Shown here: positions 1 through 8,648 of the stretch, one piece after another
Position numbering within the stretch: the stretch's first letter is position 1
Layout: each line of letters starts with the position of its first letter
IMG/VR virus record: IMGVR_UViG_3300044522_000154
Span: 1-37,503 of that record
Strand: one strand, 5' to 3'
Length of the DNA: 37,503 bases
Origin: a virus
The notes under the pieces: model-generated
The model's input: the letters and a program-made list of their open reading frames with translations, nothing else
Database searches by the model: none
Told to the model about the DNA's origin: nothing
Position numbers and translations under genes: made by a program

Positions 1-609
1 TAGTTGAGTATTAGCAGGATTGTTAGAAAAAGCACTTGTAGCAGCACCACTACCAGTATTCCCATACAAAGAAGAAGCCTGTGATGCCATCTGCCCTAAT
101 CCAGCTACGCTAGATGCTATTCCTGCATAGGCTCTCATCTTAGCTGCCTCTGCATTTGCTGCTGCTGTCTGTGCACCAATAGCACGCTCCTGATTCATCT
201 TAGCTATCTGGTCCCTGTTCGCCATCTTCTCTTTCATCTGGGCAGACTCTAATGAGAACAAATCCTGTCTCATCTGTTCTGTTATTCCAGTCTGAGCCTC
301 TGTGGCTGCTGCCTGAACCTTACCAACACCAGCAGCAAGTGACCGTGTGTCGGCCTCCTGTAGTGCTTGTAGTGATTGCATCTGCTGTGCAGTTCCCTCT
401 CTTCCAGCCTGCTGGTAGGCCTCCATAGGTAGCTGTACGCCACCTGCAAACTCCTTCTGGTACTCTGCCTCTGCCTTTGCTGCAGCTTCACCAGCTGCCT
501 GCTCTGCCGCAGACTGAGCCTTTGATTGCTTGGCCGCTGCCGATAGGTTCATCCCTATTGAGGCTAATGTTCCTGCTGCTGCTATAGCTACTCCTGTTAC
601 TAATGCCAT
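1..609 (-). CDS. Internal virion (ejection-type) protein, partial
   Basis: The frame is open from an ATG at 609 to the left edge (203 codons seen), so the C-terminus is missing. It begins with a hydrophobic Ala/Gly-rich segment (MALVTGVAIAAAGTLASIG), followed by a long Ala/Gln/Glu/Lys-rich region that should form helices or coiled coil (about residues 24-165), then a Ser/Ala/Gly-rich stretch. An N-terminal membrane-active helix plus an Ala/Gln-rich helical body at the end of the structural module is typical of podovirus internal virion proteins of the T7 gp14 kind, which help move DNA through the cell envelope. The start lies one base from the stop of the upstream GNAT gene, so the two are probably translationally coupled. 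The role is inferred from composition and position only. Confidence 0.7.
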   Translation of the reverse strand, partial: MALVTGVAIAAAGTLASIGMNLSAAAKQSKAQSAAEQAAGEAAAKAEAEYQKEFAGGVQLPMEAYQQAGREGTAQQMQSLQALQEADTRSLAAGVGKVQAAATEAQTGITEQMRQDLFSLESAQMKEKMANRDQIAKMNQERAIGAQTAAANAEAAKMRAYAGIASSVAGLGQMASQASSLYGNTGSGAATSAFSNNPANTQL

Positions 610-610
610 T

Positions 611-1015
611 CTATAATTGTTTTATCATTTCTAAACATCCCTGGGATCCCTTTACGTACCCAAGTTCCTCGTATATTTTTATTAGACTCTCGTTCTTTAG
701 AGACACGTACGTGTACTTTGCCCCTACGTTCTTTAGTATATTTCCTAGTGAGTTAATAAGAGTTGACAGGTACAACTTCCTGTTCTCTTTATTTCTGTAC
801 TCTATATTTGAAACCACGAACTCAACCCATCCAACCTTAGAGTTTGTCATGTAGACAAATCCAGCGCAAACTGGAACCTCTTCGTCGTATATAATTAGAC
901 CACCTGTTGCGTCCTCTGGAAGGAAGTCCCTTGGAGGTGCAGACCATCTCCAGTCCTTCCACCACTTTGTAAGTATCTCGTCGTAGTCGCTATGCTCTAA
1001 CTTTCGTATATACAT
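611..1015 (-). CDS. GNAT-family N-acetyltransferase-like protein
   Basis: A 134-residue protein with the GNAT layout: an N-terminal beta strand and helix (IRKLEHSDYDEI), a middle strand pair around GGLIIYDEEVPVCAGFVY and VGWVEFVVSN, and a C-terminal part (YVSLKNESLIKIYEELGYV) that matches the usual end of the fold, where N-x-[SA]-x2-x-[YF]-x-x-x-G-[YF] is common. GNAT enzymes transfer acetyl groups from acetyl-CoA. The substrate is unknown; phage copies near virion genes may modify a virion or host protein. A TAnnTTTG box lies just upstream (1020-1027), so this gene and the internal virion protein may have their own promoter. The CoA-binding R/Q-x-x-G-x-G/A loop is not clear, so activity is uncertain. 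Confidence 0.65.
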   Translation of the reverse strand: MYIRKLEHSDYDEILTKWWKDWRWSAPPRDFLPEDATGGLIIYDEEVPVCAGFVYMTNSKVGWVEFVVSNIEYRNKENRKLYLSTLINSLGNILKNVGAKYTYVSLKNESLIKIYEELGYVKGSQGCLEMIKQL

Positions 1016-1019
1016 ACTG

Positions 1020-1027
1020 CAAAGGTA
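1020..1027 (-). promoter_or_regulatory. -7 box (TACCTTTG) for GNAT and internal virion protein
   Basis: TACCTTTG on the minus strand in the 20-bp gap, 5 bases before the GNAT ATG. It fits TAnnTTTG and again gives a very short leader. Confidence 0.6.
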
Positions 1028-1035
1028 GTGAATTT

Positions 1036-1791
1036 TTAAGGATTACTTTTGAAAATACTTGACTGCACATTGTACAACTGCACCCTACTAGTTGCGGTAT
1101 TCTCCAACTCAAACTGCATATAGTAACCCCTAAGCCCATAAGACTCCACGCTCATGTCCTTCATGTATAAAAACATATCTGTAACTAGAGGAATACTCCC
1201 TCCAGTAGTATCTATAGTTATAGACTTACTTGTTCTAGAGACTACAAGACCAGCCTTCTGTATTGATGAAACAGCTCCAGATGTTATAGTTCCATACATT
1301 ATAGTATCTCCTGTACTTATAATACTACCTATGTCTCTGCCAAATGTTACAACGACTGCTGTTGGATTAGTAGATTCCATGTGCAATGGAACACCTATAC
1401 CCTGTGACGACCTAAGTTTAAGGTCGTTACTGTTTGATGAACTTCTTATGTGCGCAAAGTATCCACCCTCCTTCTCAACAAATTGTGAAGAGAGGATGTA
1501 CCCCTTAGAAAGGTCCGTATAAAACGTACAGTTCCAAGGGTTATCATCATTAGTTACAAATGTGTTAAAGTTCTTCACAGCGTTTGGATCTACGTTGAAT
1601 ACACCTACTACCTTTGATGTGAACTGCTCATCATAAAAGTTATTCCTTTTTTCATTGGTGTTGTGTCTCCACAAGTTACCATTCTTAAAAGAATAGAAGT
1701 AGCTATTCATACCAATCATCTTCTCAGGCTTGTAAGAGAAGAATGATGTCCACCCCTGTGACGCATCACTATACGCTAGTGTTTTACTCAT
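1036..1791 (-). CDS. Tail structural protein, probable split-off C-terminal part of the long tail protein
   Basis: A 251-residue protein without signal peptide. The N-terminal half (residues about 4-60) has the sequence style WTSFFSYKPEKMIGMN followed by FYSFKNGNLWRHN. In related phages I associate this with the C-terminal region of the long neck/tail protein, directly after a G-Y-D-P-Y-x-K-E-Y motif. Here that motif is in the 1534-residue protein at 4042-8646, and a 740-residue adhesin gene sits between. The parsimonious reading is that one ancestral gene was split by inserted adhesin modules. The rest is beta-rich with no recognised domain. It starts 9 bases after the adhesin's stop. Confidence 0.6.
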   Translation of the reverse strand: MSKTLAYSDASQGWTSFFSYKPEKMIGMNSYFYSFKNGNLWRHNTNEKRNNFYDEQFTSKVVGVFNVDPNAVKNFNTFVTNDDNPWNCTFYTDLSKGYILSSQFVEKEGGYFAHIRSSSNSNDLKLRSSQGIGVPLHMESTNPTAVVVTFGRDIGSIISTGDTIMYGTITSGAVSSIQKAGLVVSRTSKSITIDTTGGSIPLVTDMFLYMKDMSVESYGLRGYYMQFELENTATSRVQLYNVQSSIFKSNP

Positions 1792-1800
1792 AACTTATTA

Positions 1801-4023
1801 TTAAAAAGATCTAACAGCACGAGCCGAAAGATCTGTATTACCCCAATAGAAAAAATCTGTAGCTCCAGCACCTTGAAAATCAATAACCCATTCCTGTTTG
1901 TTTCCCAAAGATTCTTTAGAAGTAGAACTCCAATAGAATCTGTTATAAAATACGTCACCTGGACCACTAGTATCAGTTATAAAATTTCCAATAGCATTTC
2001 TATTCAAATAAAGTTTTTGTAACTCATTCAAACTTGGTAAATACCAATCTGTGTAGCCTCCATCTTGTAAATCACTACATAGTTTAGCAGTAAAATTAGT
2101 TTGAAATCCAGCAAAAAACTGCATTATAGCATCTGTATTTGCTTGACCTGTTCCTATAGATGAGCTTGTTGTTATGTCATAACCTCCAGAAACATAATCT
2201 GGTTCGAAAGTACTTGTAGGAACGTCATTTATTGCTGCAACAAGTCCGTGTTGTCTGTTTGGATCGTAACCAATATCTCCACTCGCTAGAATATACGCTA
2301 TTATACCTCCTTCTACAGCTTGACCTACTGTATAAGGTATATTTGTAGTTGTAAACTGAAGCGTGTTAGTTGCGTACCCTATTCCTTGACTATTAGTTGC
2401 GTAGGCTCTAACATTATAAGTTATCCCAGGCTCTAATAATGTAATAAAACTCGTATAATCTCCTGACCCTGATCCATCTGTAGTCTTAGAATCATCAATA
2501 GTTGGTTGCGCAGTAAATTCACTCCAGCACACCCCTTTTTGAGTTATTGCAGCACCTCCAGTATTTGTTATATCACCTCCAGATCTTGCACTAGTATTAT
2601 TTAAATCAGTTATAGCATACGTTGACACAGTAGGTACAGAAATACCAGCTGCAGTTGTAAACGGAACATTGCTTCCGTACACTGTTTGTCCAAGACTGTT
2701 TGTAGCATATGCTCTAATGTTATACCCTGTTGAAGCTGTCAGTCCTGTTATGCTACTGGTAAATGTTCCTGCTCCTGATCCGTTATTAATACTAGAATCG
2801 GCAATAGTTGGATTAGAATTCAAGCTCCAGCACACCCCTTTTTGAGTTATTGTAGCTCCATTTGCTGTTACAGTACCACCAGATGTTGCTGCAGTACTAG
2901 TTATTGCAGTTGTAGCTGCTGTTGTTACAGTTTGTGCAGCAGCTCCAGCTGTAGCTGTAAACGTAACGTTGCTTCCGTACACAGTTACACTAGTATCAGT
3001 TATAGCGTATGCTCTGACATTGTACACCTGTCCAGCTGTCAGCCCTGCTATATTACTCGTAAAGGTTCCTCCTCCTGATCCATCTGTAGTAGTAGAATCG
3101 CCAATAGTTGGATTAGTGCTTGTACCCCAGCATACACCTCTCATAGTTACTGTAGCTCCATTTGTTGTTACAGTACCACCAGATGTTGCTGTAGTACCAG
3201 TAGTATTGTTAGATATAGCTGCTGTTGACACAGTAGGAGTGGCAGATCCAGCTGTAGCTGTAAACGTAACGTTACTTCCGTATACTGTTTGTCCAAGACT
3301 GTTTGTAGCATATGCTCTAACATTATACACCTGTCCAGCTGTCAGCCCTGCTATATTACTCGTAAATATTCCTCCTCCTGATCCATCTGTAGTCTTAGAA
3401 TCAGCAATAGTAGGATTAGAACTTGTACTCCAGCACACACCCTTCATGCTTATCGTAGTTCCGTTAAGCGTTACATTACCACCAGATGTTGCTGTAGTAC
3501 TAGTTATTGCAGTTATACCTGCAGTTGTTACAGTTTGTGCAGCAGCTCCAGCTGTAGCTGTAAACGTAACGTTACTTCCGTATACTGTTGTCCCAGTACT
3601 AGTTGTAGCATATGCTCTAACATTATATACCTGTCCAGCTGTCAGCCCTGCTATATTACTCGTAAAGGTTCCTCCTCCTGATCCGTTTTCAGTCTTAGTA
3701 GTTAAAGAAATAGTAGGATTAGTGCTTGTACCCCAGCACACACCCTTCATACTTATTGTAGCTCCGTTGTCTGTTACAGTACCACCAGACGTTGCTGAAG
3801 TGCCAGTAGTGTTGTTAGATATAGCTGCTGTTGACACAGTAGGTGTAGGAGTTCCAGGTGTAGTATTGCTACACAAAACTACGTCCTGTAACATTCCGTC
3901 TTGCTGTCTTCTATAATATGTGTTATCAGAATAGAAGCCATCTGGAGATTTAACTGTCAGTGACTCGTCTTCGAATACTGCAGTTGCTGTTGAAAAAATT
4001 GCTGAGTTGATGTAAACATCCAT
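1801..4023 (-). CDS. Tail adhesin: five fibronectin-III-like repeats plus DUF1566-type lectin-like domain
   Basis: 740 residues. Residues 1-58 form a short head (FYSDNTYYRRQQDGMLQDVV) that probably attaches to the virion. Residues about 60-558 are five fibronectin-III-like repeats of about 98 residues, each with a GVCW motif, a TTDGSGGG-like loop and a YNVRAYATNS strand. Repeats 1 and 3 start TPTVSTAAISNN, repeats 2 and 4 start AQTVTTA, so the order is A-B-A-B-C. The last 180 residues match the DUF1566 (Lcl C-terminal) type: GYTDWYLPSLNEL, YWSST, and a final ARAVR. This is a C-type-lectin-like fold often found in bacterial and phage surface binding proteins. It is most likely a receptor-binding tail protein. 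It is AT-rich compared with TerL and portal, which fits a module acquired by recombination. Confidence 0.8.
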   Translation of the reverse strand: MDVYINSAIFSTATAVFEDESLTVKSPDGFYSDNTYYRRQQDGMLQDVVLCSNTTPGTPTPTVSTAAISNNTTGTSATSGGTVTDNGATISMKGVCWGTSTNPTISLTTKTENGSGGGTFTSNIAGLTAGQVYNVRAYATTSTGTTVYGSNVTFTATAGAAAQTVTTAGITAITSTTATSGGNVTLNGTTISMKGVCWSTSSNPTIADSKTTDGSGGGIFTSNIAGLTAGQVYNVRAYATNSLGQTVYGSNVTFTATAGSATPTVSTAAISNNTTGTTATSGGTVTTNGATVTMRGVCWGTSTNPTIGDSTTTDGSGGGTFTSNIAGLTAGQVYNVRAYAITDTSVTVYGSNVTFTATAGAAAQTVTTAATTAITSTAATSGGTVTANGATITQKGVCWSLNSNPTIADSSINNGSGAGTFTSSITGLTASTGYNIRAYATNSLGQTVYGSNVPFTTAAGISVPTVSTYAITDLNNTSARSGGDITNTGGAAITQKGVCWSEFTAQPTIDDSKTTDGSGSGDYTSFITLLEPGITYNVRAYATNSQGIGYATNTLQFTTTNIPYTVGQAVEGGIIAYILASGDIGYDPNRQHGLVAAINDVPTSTFEPDYVSGGYDITTSSSIGTGQANTDAIMQFFAGFQTNFTAKLCSDLQDGGYTDWYLPSLNELQKLYLNRNAIGNFITDTSGPGDVFYNRFYWSSTSKESLGNKQEWVIDFQGAGATDFFYWGNTDLSARAVRSF
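2345..3850 (-). repeat. Tandem array of five domain-size repeats, about 295 nt each
   Basis: Nucleotide copies of the fibronectin-like repeat follow one another with a period near 295 nt; for example the GTAAACGTAACGTT block recurs at about 2957, 3259 and 3556. The first four units alternate between two types, so a two-domain unit of about 590 nt was probably duplicated. Such near-identical DNA is prone to recombination that changes repeat number. Confidence 0.85.
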
Positions 4024-4041
4024 AATTTATTTGTTTTTATG

Positions 4042-7000
4042 TTAATCTTTTATTAATCTTATTGAAGCGCCATAGTTCTTATAAAAATAACTTTTGGTAA
4101 ATGTTCCGTCTGTATTTTTTAAAGCCCAATGATTTGCAAGGTAATTAAACGATGCATTAAGACTAGTACTCCAAAAAATTCCTCTAGATCCAGTGCCAGA
4201 AAAATAACCAGGAGTAGAGCTTGCTCCAGTACGATAACCTCCTGGAATACCTGTGAAACCACTGCTATTAGTAGCATCTACATTGGTAGGTCTCCAAAGC
4301 TCCGTGCCTGTTGACTTCATTTTACCTCCTGCAACGCTTTCTCCATCTAAATTAGTTCTCAAAGCCTCCCATTCTGTGTCTGATGGAACGTGGTATCCTA
4401 ATGGTGCTATTCCTCCATTGTCTATGTTATTAACCGCATACCAATTATATATTTTACCATAAATAGGACCATTAGCTTGGTTATTATCCTGATAACACCA
4501 AGCTCCATAAGTAGCGTCTCTCCAAGCAGCCCCATCTGTAATTTGTGGAATAGTTGTACCATCTCTATACCTTTCAACATCTAGATTTTTAGTTGTCCAT
4601 ATTTGGTTTCCAATAGATATTTCAAACAATGTAGTAAAACTTACTTCATTTCCATAAGCCGTTCCAGCATTATTGGTTGCGTAAGCTCTAACGTGGTATT
4701 GTATTCCAGGGCTTAATCCTGTAATATTAGCTGAGAAAGATCCTGTTCCTTCACCGCTAGGGACTTTATTATCATCTATATCAGGATTTCCTGCGGTATT
4801 CCAACATACCCCTTTTGTAATTATAACAGAACCACCATCACTTGAAATACTACCTCCAGATGTTGCAGAAGAATTACTTAGAGAAGATATAGCTGCTGTT
4901 GACACAGTAGGAGTATCATTACAATAAGAACAAGCGTTATAAGCAGATACCTCACTATAACAAAGACTTATAGGTGTAGCGTTGCAAGAAAGACAAGCGT
5001 AATCAGAAGATATATCGCTATAGCAAAGGCTTATAGGCGTAGCTCTACAAGCAAAACAAGCGTAATCAGAGGATGTCTCACTATAGCAAAGATCTATATA
5101 TTTGCTTGCAGGACTAAGAGATAAAACATACTCCTTCATGTATGGGTCGTATCCTGCAATATTATTAAATCCAACCCTATCTTTGAATTCATTTCTAAAC
5201 CAGTTACTCATACCTGTATTAGATATAGGAATTAAATCATTTCCTTTTAGATTTAATACTACATTTCTCTTAGTATCAGTGAAGTATGAGTCATATCCGT
5301 ATACAACAAAGCTCTCTGGATTATCGCTTATTCCGTACTCCTCTATTCTAGCTATCTGAGTTCCAAGCACCTCTGGAATAGATGTTATAGCTCCACCTCC
5401 AGCAGCATCAGATAGTAAGTTCTTTCCAACAAGCACATTTGAAATCTTGTCCTCTTGTAGAACAAGCATGTCAGTCTGTCTTCCGTGTAGAACATTAATT
5501 GGACCGAAAGATTTTTCACAGTCCTTCCAATTTACAAGAGATAAGTTAAATTCGTTAAGTTTATTTAGGTTTGTTTCTGAATTATATACTCCGCTGTATG
5601 TAATTCCAGCGTATCTATGAGACTCCTTGAACTCTTCCTGTGAAACAGCAGTTACCCTACTACCTAAGTATAAAGAGGCTCCTGTTAACGAGTCTTTAAT
5701 CTTATAACTCTCTACTCCGTTTCCAAATGAGAAGCAGTTGAAGAAATCTAGATCAATTATAGCGTCTTGAGTACCTGTCTGATTCTGATCATTAGTTTCG
5801 TTTCCACTCATATGGTATCCATCAACTATGTCAAAGCTCTGGCTATTCTCAAAGTATATCTCGTCATTACTTTGCTCTGGATTTGTCTCAAATACCAATA
5901 CACCAGATGATAGCTGTACAGTTATATCTAGAGTCACCCTAGATTTTGTACTACCACAGTGAGGGTATCCAGATGTCCCTACAAATCTAAGCCTACCTTG
6001 TTCATAATCTTTTCCATATTTATCTATAGAGTTACTTCCGTCTACTGCATTCTCAGATTGAAAGAAAAAATTATTTACAAACTCTCCATAAAGAGGAGCC
6101 ATATTTATATTGTAACCTTTAAACGTAGTTGATACAGTAGCAGGAGGTTCAATAGGTCCTTCATTTCCTCCTTGCTTTCCATTGTTCAAGTCAGGTCCTT
6201 CAGCCACAAACCAATCGTACATATTATTGTAGTTGTTTGCGGATGTGAATGACTGTTTAAAGTCATAAGAATAAGAATCACAATCATTACCTCTACGCCT
6301 CCTATATATTGTAACCTTAAATGTTATCTGAGTTCCCTCTGGAATAGCAAACGGCCTGTACTTTCTATTTGATGTGGTCTCTGCTGATCCATCAACATAC
6401 TCAGGATTTAATTCGTCAAAATAGTAACGTGCATATCCTTCTTCTGTTACAGAACCATTCCACTTAAACGAATCAGGATCGTAACCAGCTGAAAATCCAG
6501 AAGGCCTTAGTTTCATGTACAGGCCAGATGGTTCTACTATAGGCTCGTTACTGCTATTTTCATTTCCTCCTATAAACCCTTCGTTCTGTGTACTTAGTTC
6601 AAGAACTGTAGCCTCTACTAAATTAGAAACAACTCCATTTTTGTCTGCTTTAACTATAAGTTTTTGATTTTCAACTAATTTCTGTCTATTTTCTCCCTCT
6701 AGTTTAAACCATATGTTGTTTGAACTATCTTGAAAAGATAGGTTTGTATATATGGTCTCATAATTTGATGTAGACTGCTTTAAAACAAATTTGTATTTAG
6801 TAGCCCACACAGGAGGCAAGCTCTTTAATGTAACACTAATTCTATTTGATGTGCTTGAAAACTCAGGGCCTATGAACACAGTATTTAGCGTGTCTACAAG
6901 TGCTGTAGAGCTCCTTAAATATTCATCCATATAAACTATAGCAACCTCATAATCTCTGTTGCTATGTAAACTTCTTTTACCTCCTAACTCACTAAAATAA

Positions 7001-8646
7001 GCCTTAGTAATTGAATTTCTAAAGTATTGATAAGCATATAATAATGTTCCCTCTGGATATTCTGTACTAAACTTAACAGCAGGACACTGTATTCCAAGTA
7101 TGTTACTACCTAATTCAGCACTAATTAAAAAAGCACTACTAGATATATCTTTCCACTCTCCATATTGTCCATCAGATTCTTTTGAAACTATGTCATTATT
7201 AAATATATCTGTAAGAGAGTCCCCTTCACTTGCTTGATAGTATGGCTTATGATTAGATACAGCATTTATAAACTCTTGACTACTAGCTAAATGCCATATA
7301 GAGTCATAATCTTTCTCTAATAAAAAATAAAATCTATACGAAAAATTATTTATATATCCAGGACCTGGAGAGTCTGGTGTGTTGTCAAACCCACTGTTTC
7401 CAGAATATGAATCATGTGTAAGATTAAAATCTATTTTAAATACAAATCCTTTCTTTAATTGAATATCAGTAAAGTCTATATTTATTTTTGAATTATTTAT
7501 ATTTTTAGTCGTTGTAGGATCTATTGTATAAGAAATTCCATTAGCATATGTAACTGTAAGAGGATTGCTATCTATAGTCTTATTTATAACTTTTAGTGAG
7601 TAGTCAACATCTCCAACATTATATCCGTCTACATAGTTACCATATACTATTCTATTTCCAATAGATGTCTGAGCTTTTGCTAATCTAGGAACATTATCAT
7701 ACAGTCTAAGTAATTCACTTTCTTGTAATGTTGTATATATCTTTTTATTTGTAAATACAAGAGATTTATTTGGATCATTATTAGACCATCCCTCTTTTTT
7801 CTTATTAAACTTCTCTATTACATTTATAATATTTGAGTTAGATGTCTTAAAGCATATATCTATTCCTACAACCTGTTTTGGCCCAGTATTAAATTTTATT
7901 AATAAAGAATTAAACAAGTTTGTCATAGCTGCATTTGAAAAACTACCATAATCCATATAAAAATCATCTGGCTCAAACGCTATATCTGAAAACTGAGACA
8001 GTGCGCTATATTCACCGTTATCATATTTATATCTATATGCAAATGATATAAACTTATCTATTATGTAGTTCTCTTCTCCAGCAGAATTATAAATAGAAAC
8101 TAAAGGAGAACTCATTGGAGGTGCAACTATAACAGATATATCACTCTCATCAAATGATGTATATTTACTGGTTACATTAATTCTCCTTGGAGGATTTAAG
8201 TTGTCCGTCCAAAATAATAAGTCGTCAATCTTATTTATGCTATTTATAAGGTACTTACTATTAAAATTAAGTATAGGATTTGATGACAAAGATACTAGAT
8301 GATAAGATGTAGCACTAGTATTTGCATTATACGACAGAACAAGGTCTGCGCTTGTAGATGTAACAAACCAATATATAGTTTCATTAGCACTATCTTCATA
8401 CGCTCCAATACACTTAGCGTCAGAACTAACATGCTGTATATTAGTTAATAAAGTATTTCCTTTAGAGTTTTCTATAGATCCAGAACTTCCTAAGTCTAAA
8501 TTAGTAGACCCACCAAGCTCTGAAGATCCTATCCTTATATTTAATGCATCAACATATTCACCTGGCTTAATAAATCTCTCATCAAGATCCTTATTCATTT
8601 TTCCAACGTAAAATAATGCCTCAGCTGTATCTAGTGTATTTGCCAT
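4042..8646 (-). CDS. Long neck/tail (stabilisation-type) protein with C-terminal Cys repeats, FN3-like and FISUMP domains
   Basis: 1534 residues, the largest protein here. Residues 1 to about 1180 look like the very long tail protein of crAss-like and related podoviruses: it opens with MNKDLDERFIKPGEYVDALN and ends with NIAGYDPYMKEYVLSLSP. Then come three 21-residue repeats of the form LCYSxxSxxxACxxC (about residues 1185-1245; C-x9-C-x2-C), one fibronectin-III-like repeat with GVCWNTAGNPD (to about 1335), and a FISUMP domain (IWTTKNLDVERYRDGTTIP, AWCYQDN, YGKIYNWYAV, GYHVPSDTEWEAL, ending GASIRLIKD). The C-terminal modules look like surface-binding domains fused to a core tail protein. The part expected downstream in relatives is encoded separately at 1036-1791. 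It starts 2 bases after the stop of the preceding gene. Confidence 0.8.
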   Translation of the reverse strand: MANTLDTAEALFYVGKMNKDLDERFIKPGEYVDALNIRIGSSELGGSTNLDLGSSGSIENSKGNTLLTNIQHVSSDAKCIGAYEDSANETIYWFVTSTSADLVLSYNANTSATSYHLVSLSSNPILNFNSKYLINSINKIDDLLFWTDNLNPPRRINVTSKYTSFDESDISVIVAPPMSSPLVSIYNSAGEENYIIDKFISFAYRYKYDNGEYSALSQFSDIAFEPDDFYMDYGSFSNAAMTNLFNSLLIKFNTGPKQVVGIDICFKTSNSNIINVIEKFNKKKEGWSNNDPNKSLVFTNKKIYTTLQESELLRLYDNVPRLAKAQTSIGNRIVYGNYVDGYNVGDVDYSLKVINKTIDSNPLTVTYANGISYTIDPTTTKNINNSKINIDFTDIQLKKGFVFKIDFNLTHDSYSGNSGFDNTPDSPGPGYINNFSYRFYFLLEKDYDSIWHLASSQEFINAVSNHKPYYQASEGDSLTDIFNNDIVSKESDGQYGEWKDISSSAFLISAELGSNILGIQCPAVKFSTEYPEGTLLYAYQYFRNSITKAYFSELGGKRSLHSNRDYEVAIVYMDEYLRSSTALVDTLNTVFIGPEFSSTSNRISVTLKSLPPVWATKYKFVLKQSTSNYETIYTNLSFQDSSNNIWFKLEGENRQKLVENQKLIVKADKNGVVSNLVEATVLELSTQNEGFIGGNENSSNEPIVEPSGLYMKLRPSGFSAGYDPDSFKWNGSVTEEGYARYYFDELNPEYVDGSAETTSNRKYRPFAIPEGTQITFKVTIYRRRRGNDCDSYSYDFKQSFTSANNYNNMYDWFVAEGPDLNNGKQGGNEGPIEPPATVSTTFKGYNINMAPLYGEFVNNFFFQSENAVDGSNSIDKYGKDYEQGRLRFVGTSGYPHCGSTKSRVTLDITVQLSSGVLVFETNPEQSNDEIYFENSQSFDIVDGYHMSGNETNDQNQTGTQDAIIDLDFFNCFSFGNGVESYKIKDSLTGASLYLGSRVTAVSQEEFKESHRYAGITYSGVYNSETNLNKLNEFNLSLVNWKDCEKSFGPINVLHGRQTDMLVLQEDKISNVLVGKNLLSDAAGGGAITSIPEVLGTQIARIEEYGISDNPESFVVYGYDSYFTDTKRNVVLNLKGNDLIPISNTGMSNWFRNEFKDRVGFNNIAGYDPYMKEYVLSLSPASKYIDLCYSETSSDYACFACRATPISLCYSDISSDYACLSCNATPISLCYSEVSAYNACSYCNDTPTVSTAAISSLSNSSATSGGSISSDGGSVIITKGVCWNTAGNPDIDDNKVPSGEGTGSFSANITGLSPGIQYHVRAYATNNAGTAYGNEVSFTTLFEISIGNQIWTTKNLDVERYRDGTTIPQITDGAAWRDATYGAWCYQDNNQANGPIYGKIYNWYAVNNIDNGGIAPLGYHVPSDTEWEALRTNLDGESVAGGKMKSTGTELWRPTNVDATNSSGFTGIPGGYRTGASSTPGYFSGTGSRGIFWSTSLNASFNYLANHWALKNTDGTFTKSYFYKNYGASIRLIKD
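4912..5097 (-). repeat. Three 63-nt direct repeats encoding a 21-residue Cys motif
   Basis: Three in-frame units of 63 nt encode LCYSxxSxxxACxxCxxTP. The same unit occurs once in the next gene upstream (about 9570-9637), where the DNA block TCGCTATAGCAAAG (9619-9632) is identical to 5015-5028. Three cysteines per unit (C-x9-C-x2-C) could form disulfides or bind metal; this is inference. Confidence 0.85.
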
Positions 8647-8648
8647 AC

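Noticed and set aside
2969-3916. A 315-codon open frame on the plus strand
   Set aside because: It is antisense to the repeat array of the adhesin; the repeats simply lack stops in that frame, and its product is a low-complexity Val/Pro string.
4912-5097. CRISPR-like direct repeats
   Set aside because: The 63-nt units are contiguous, in frame and coding, with no spacers.
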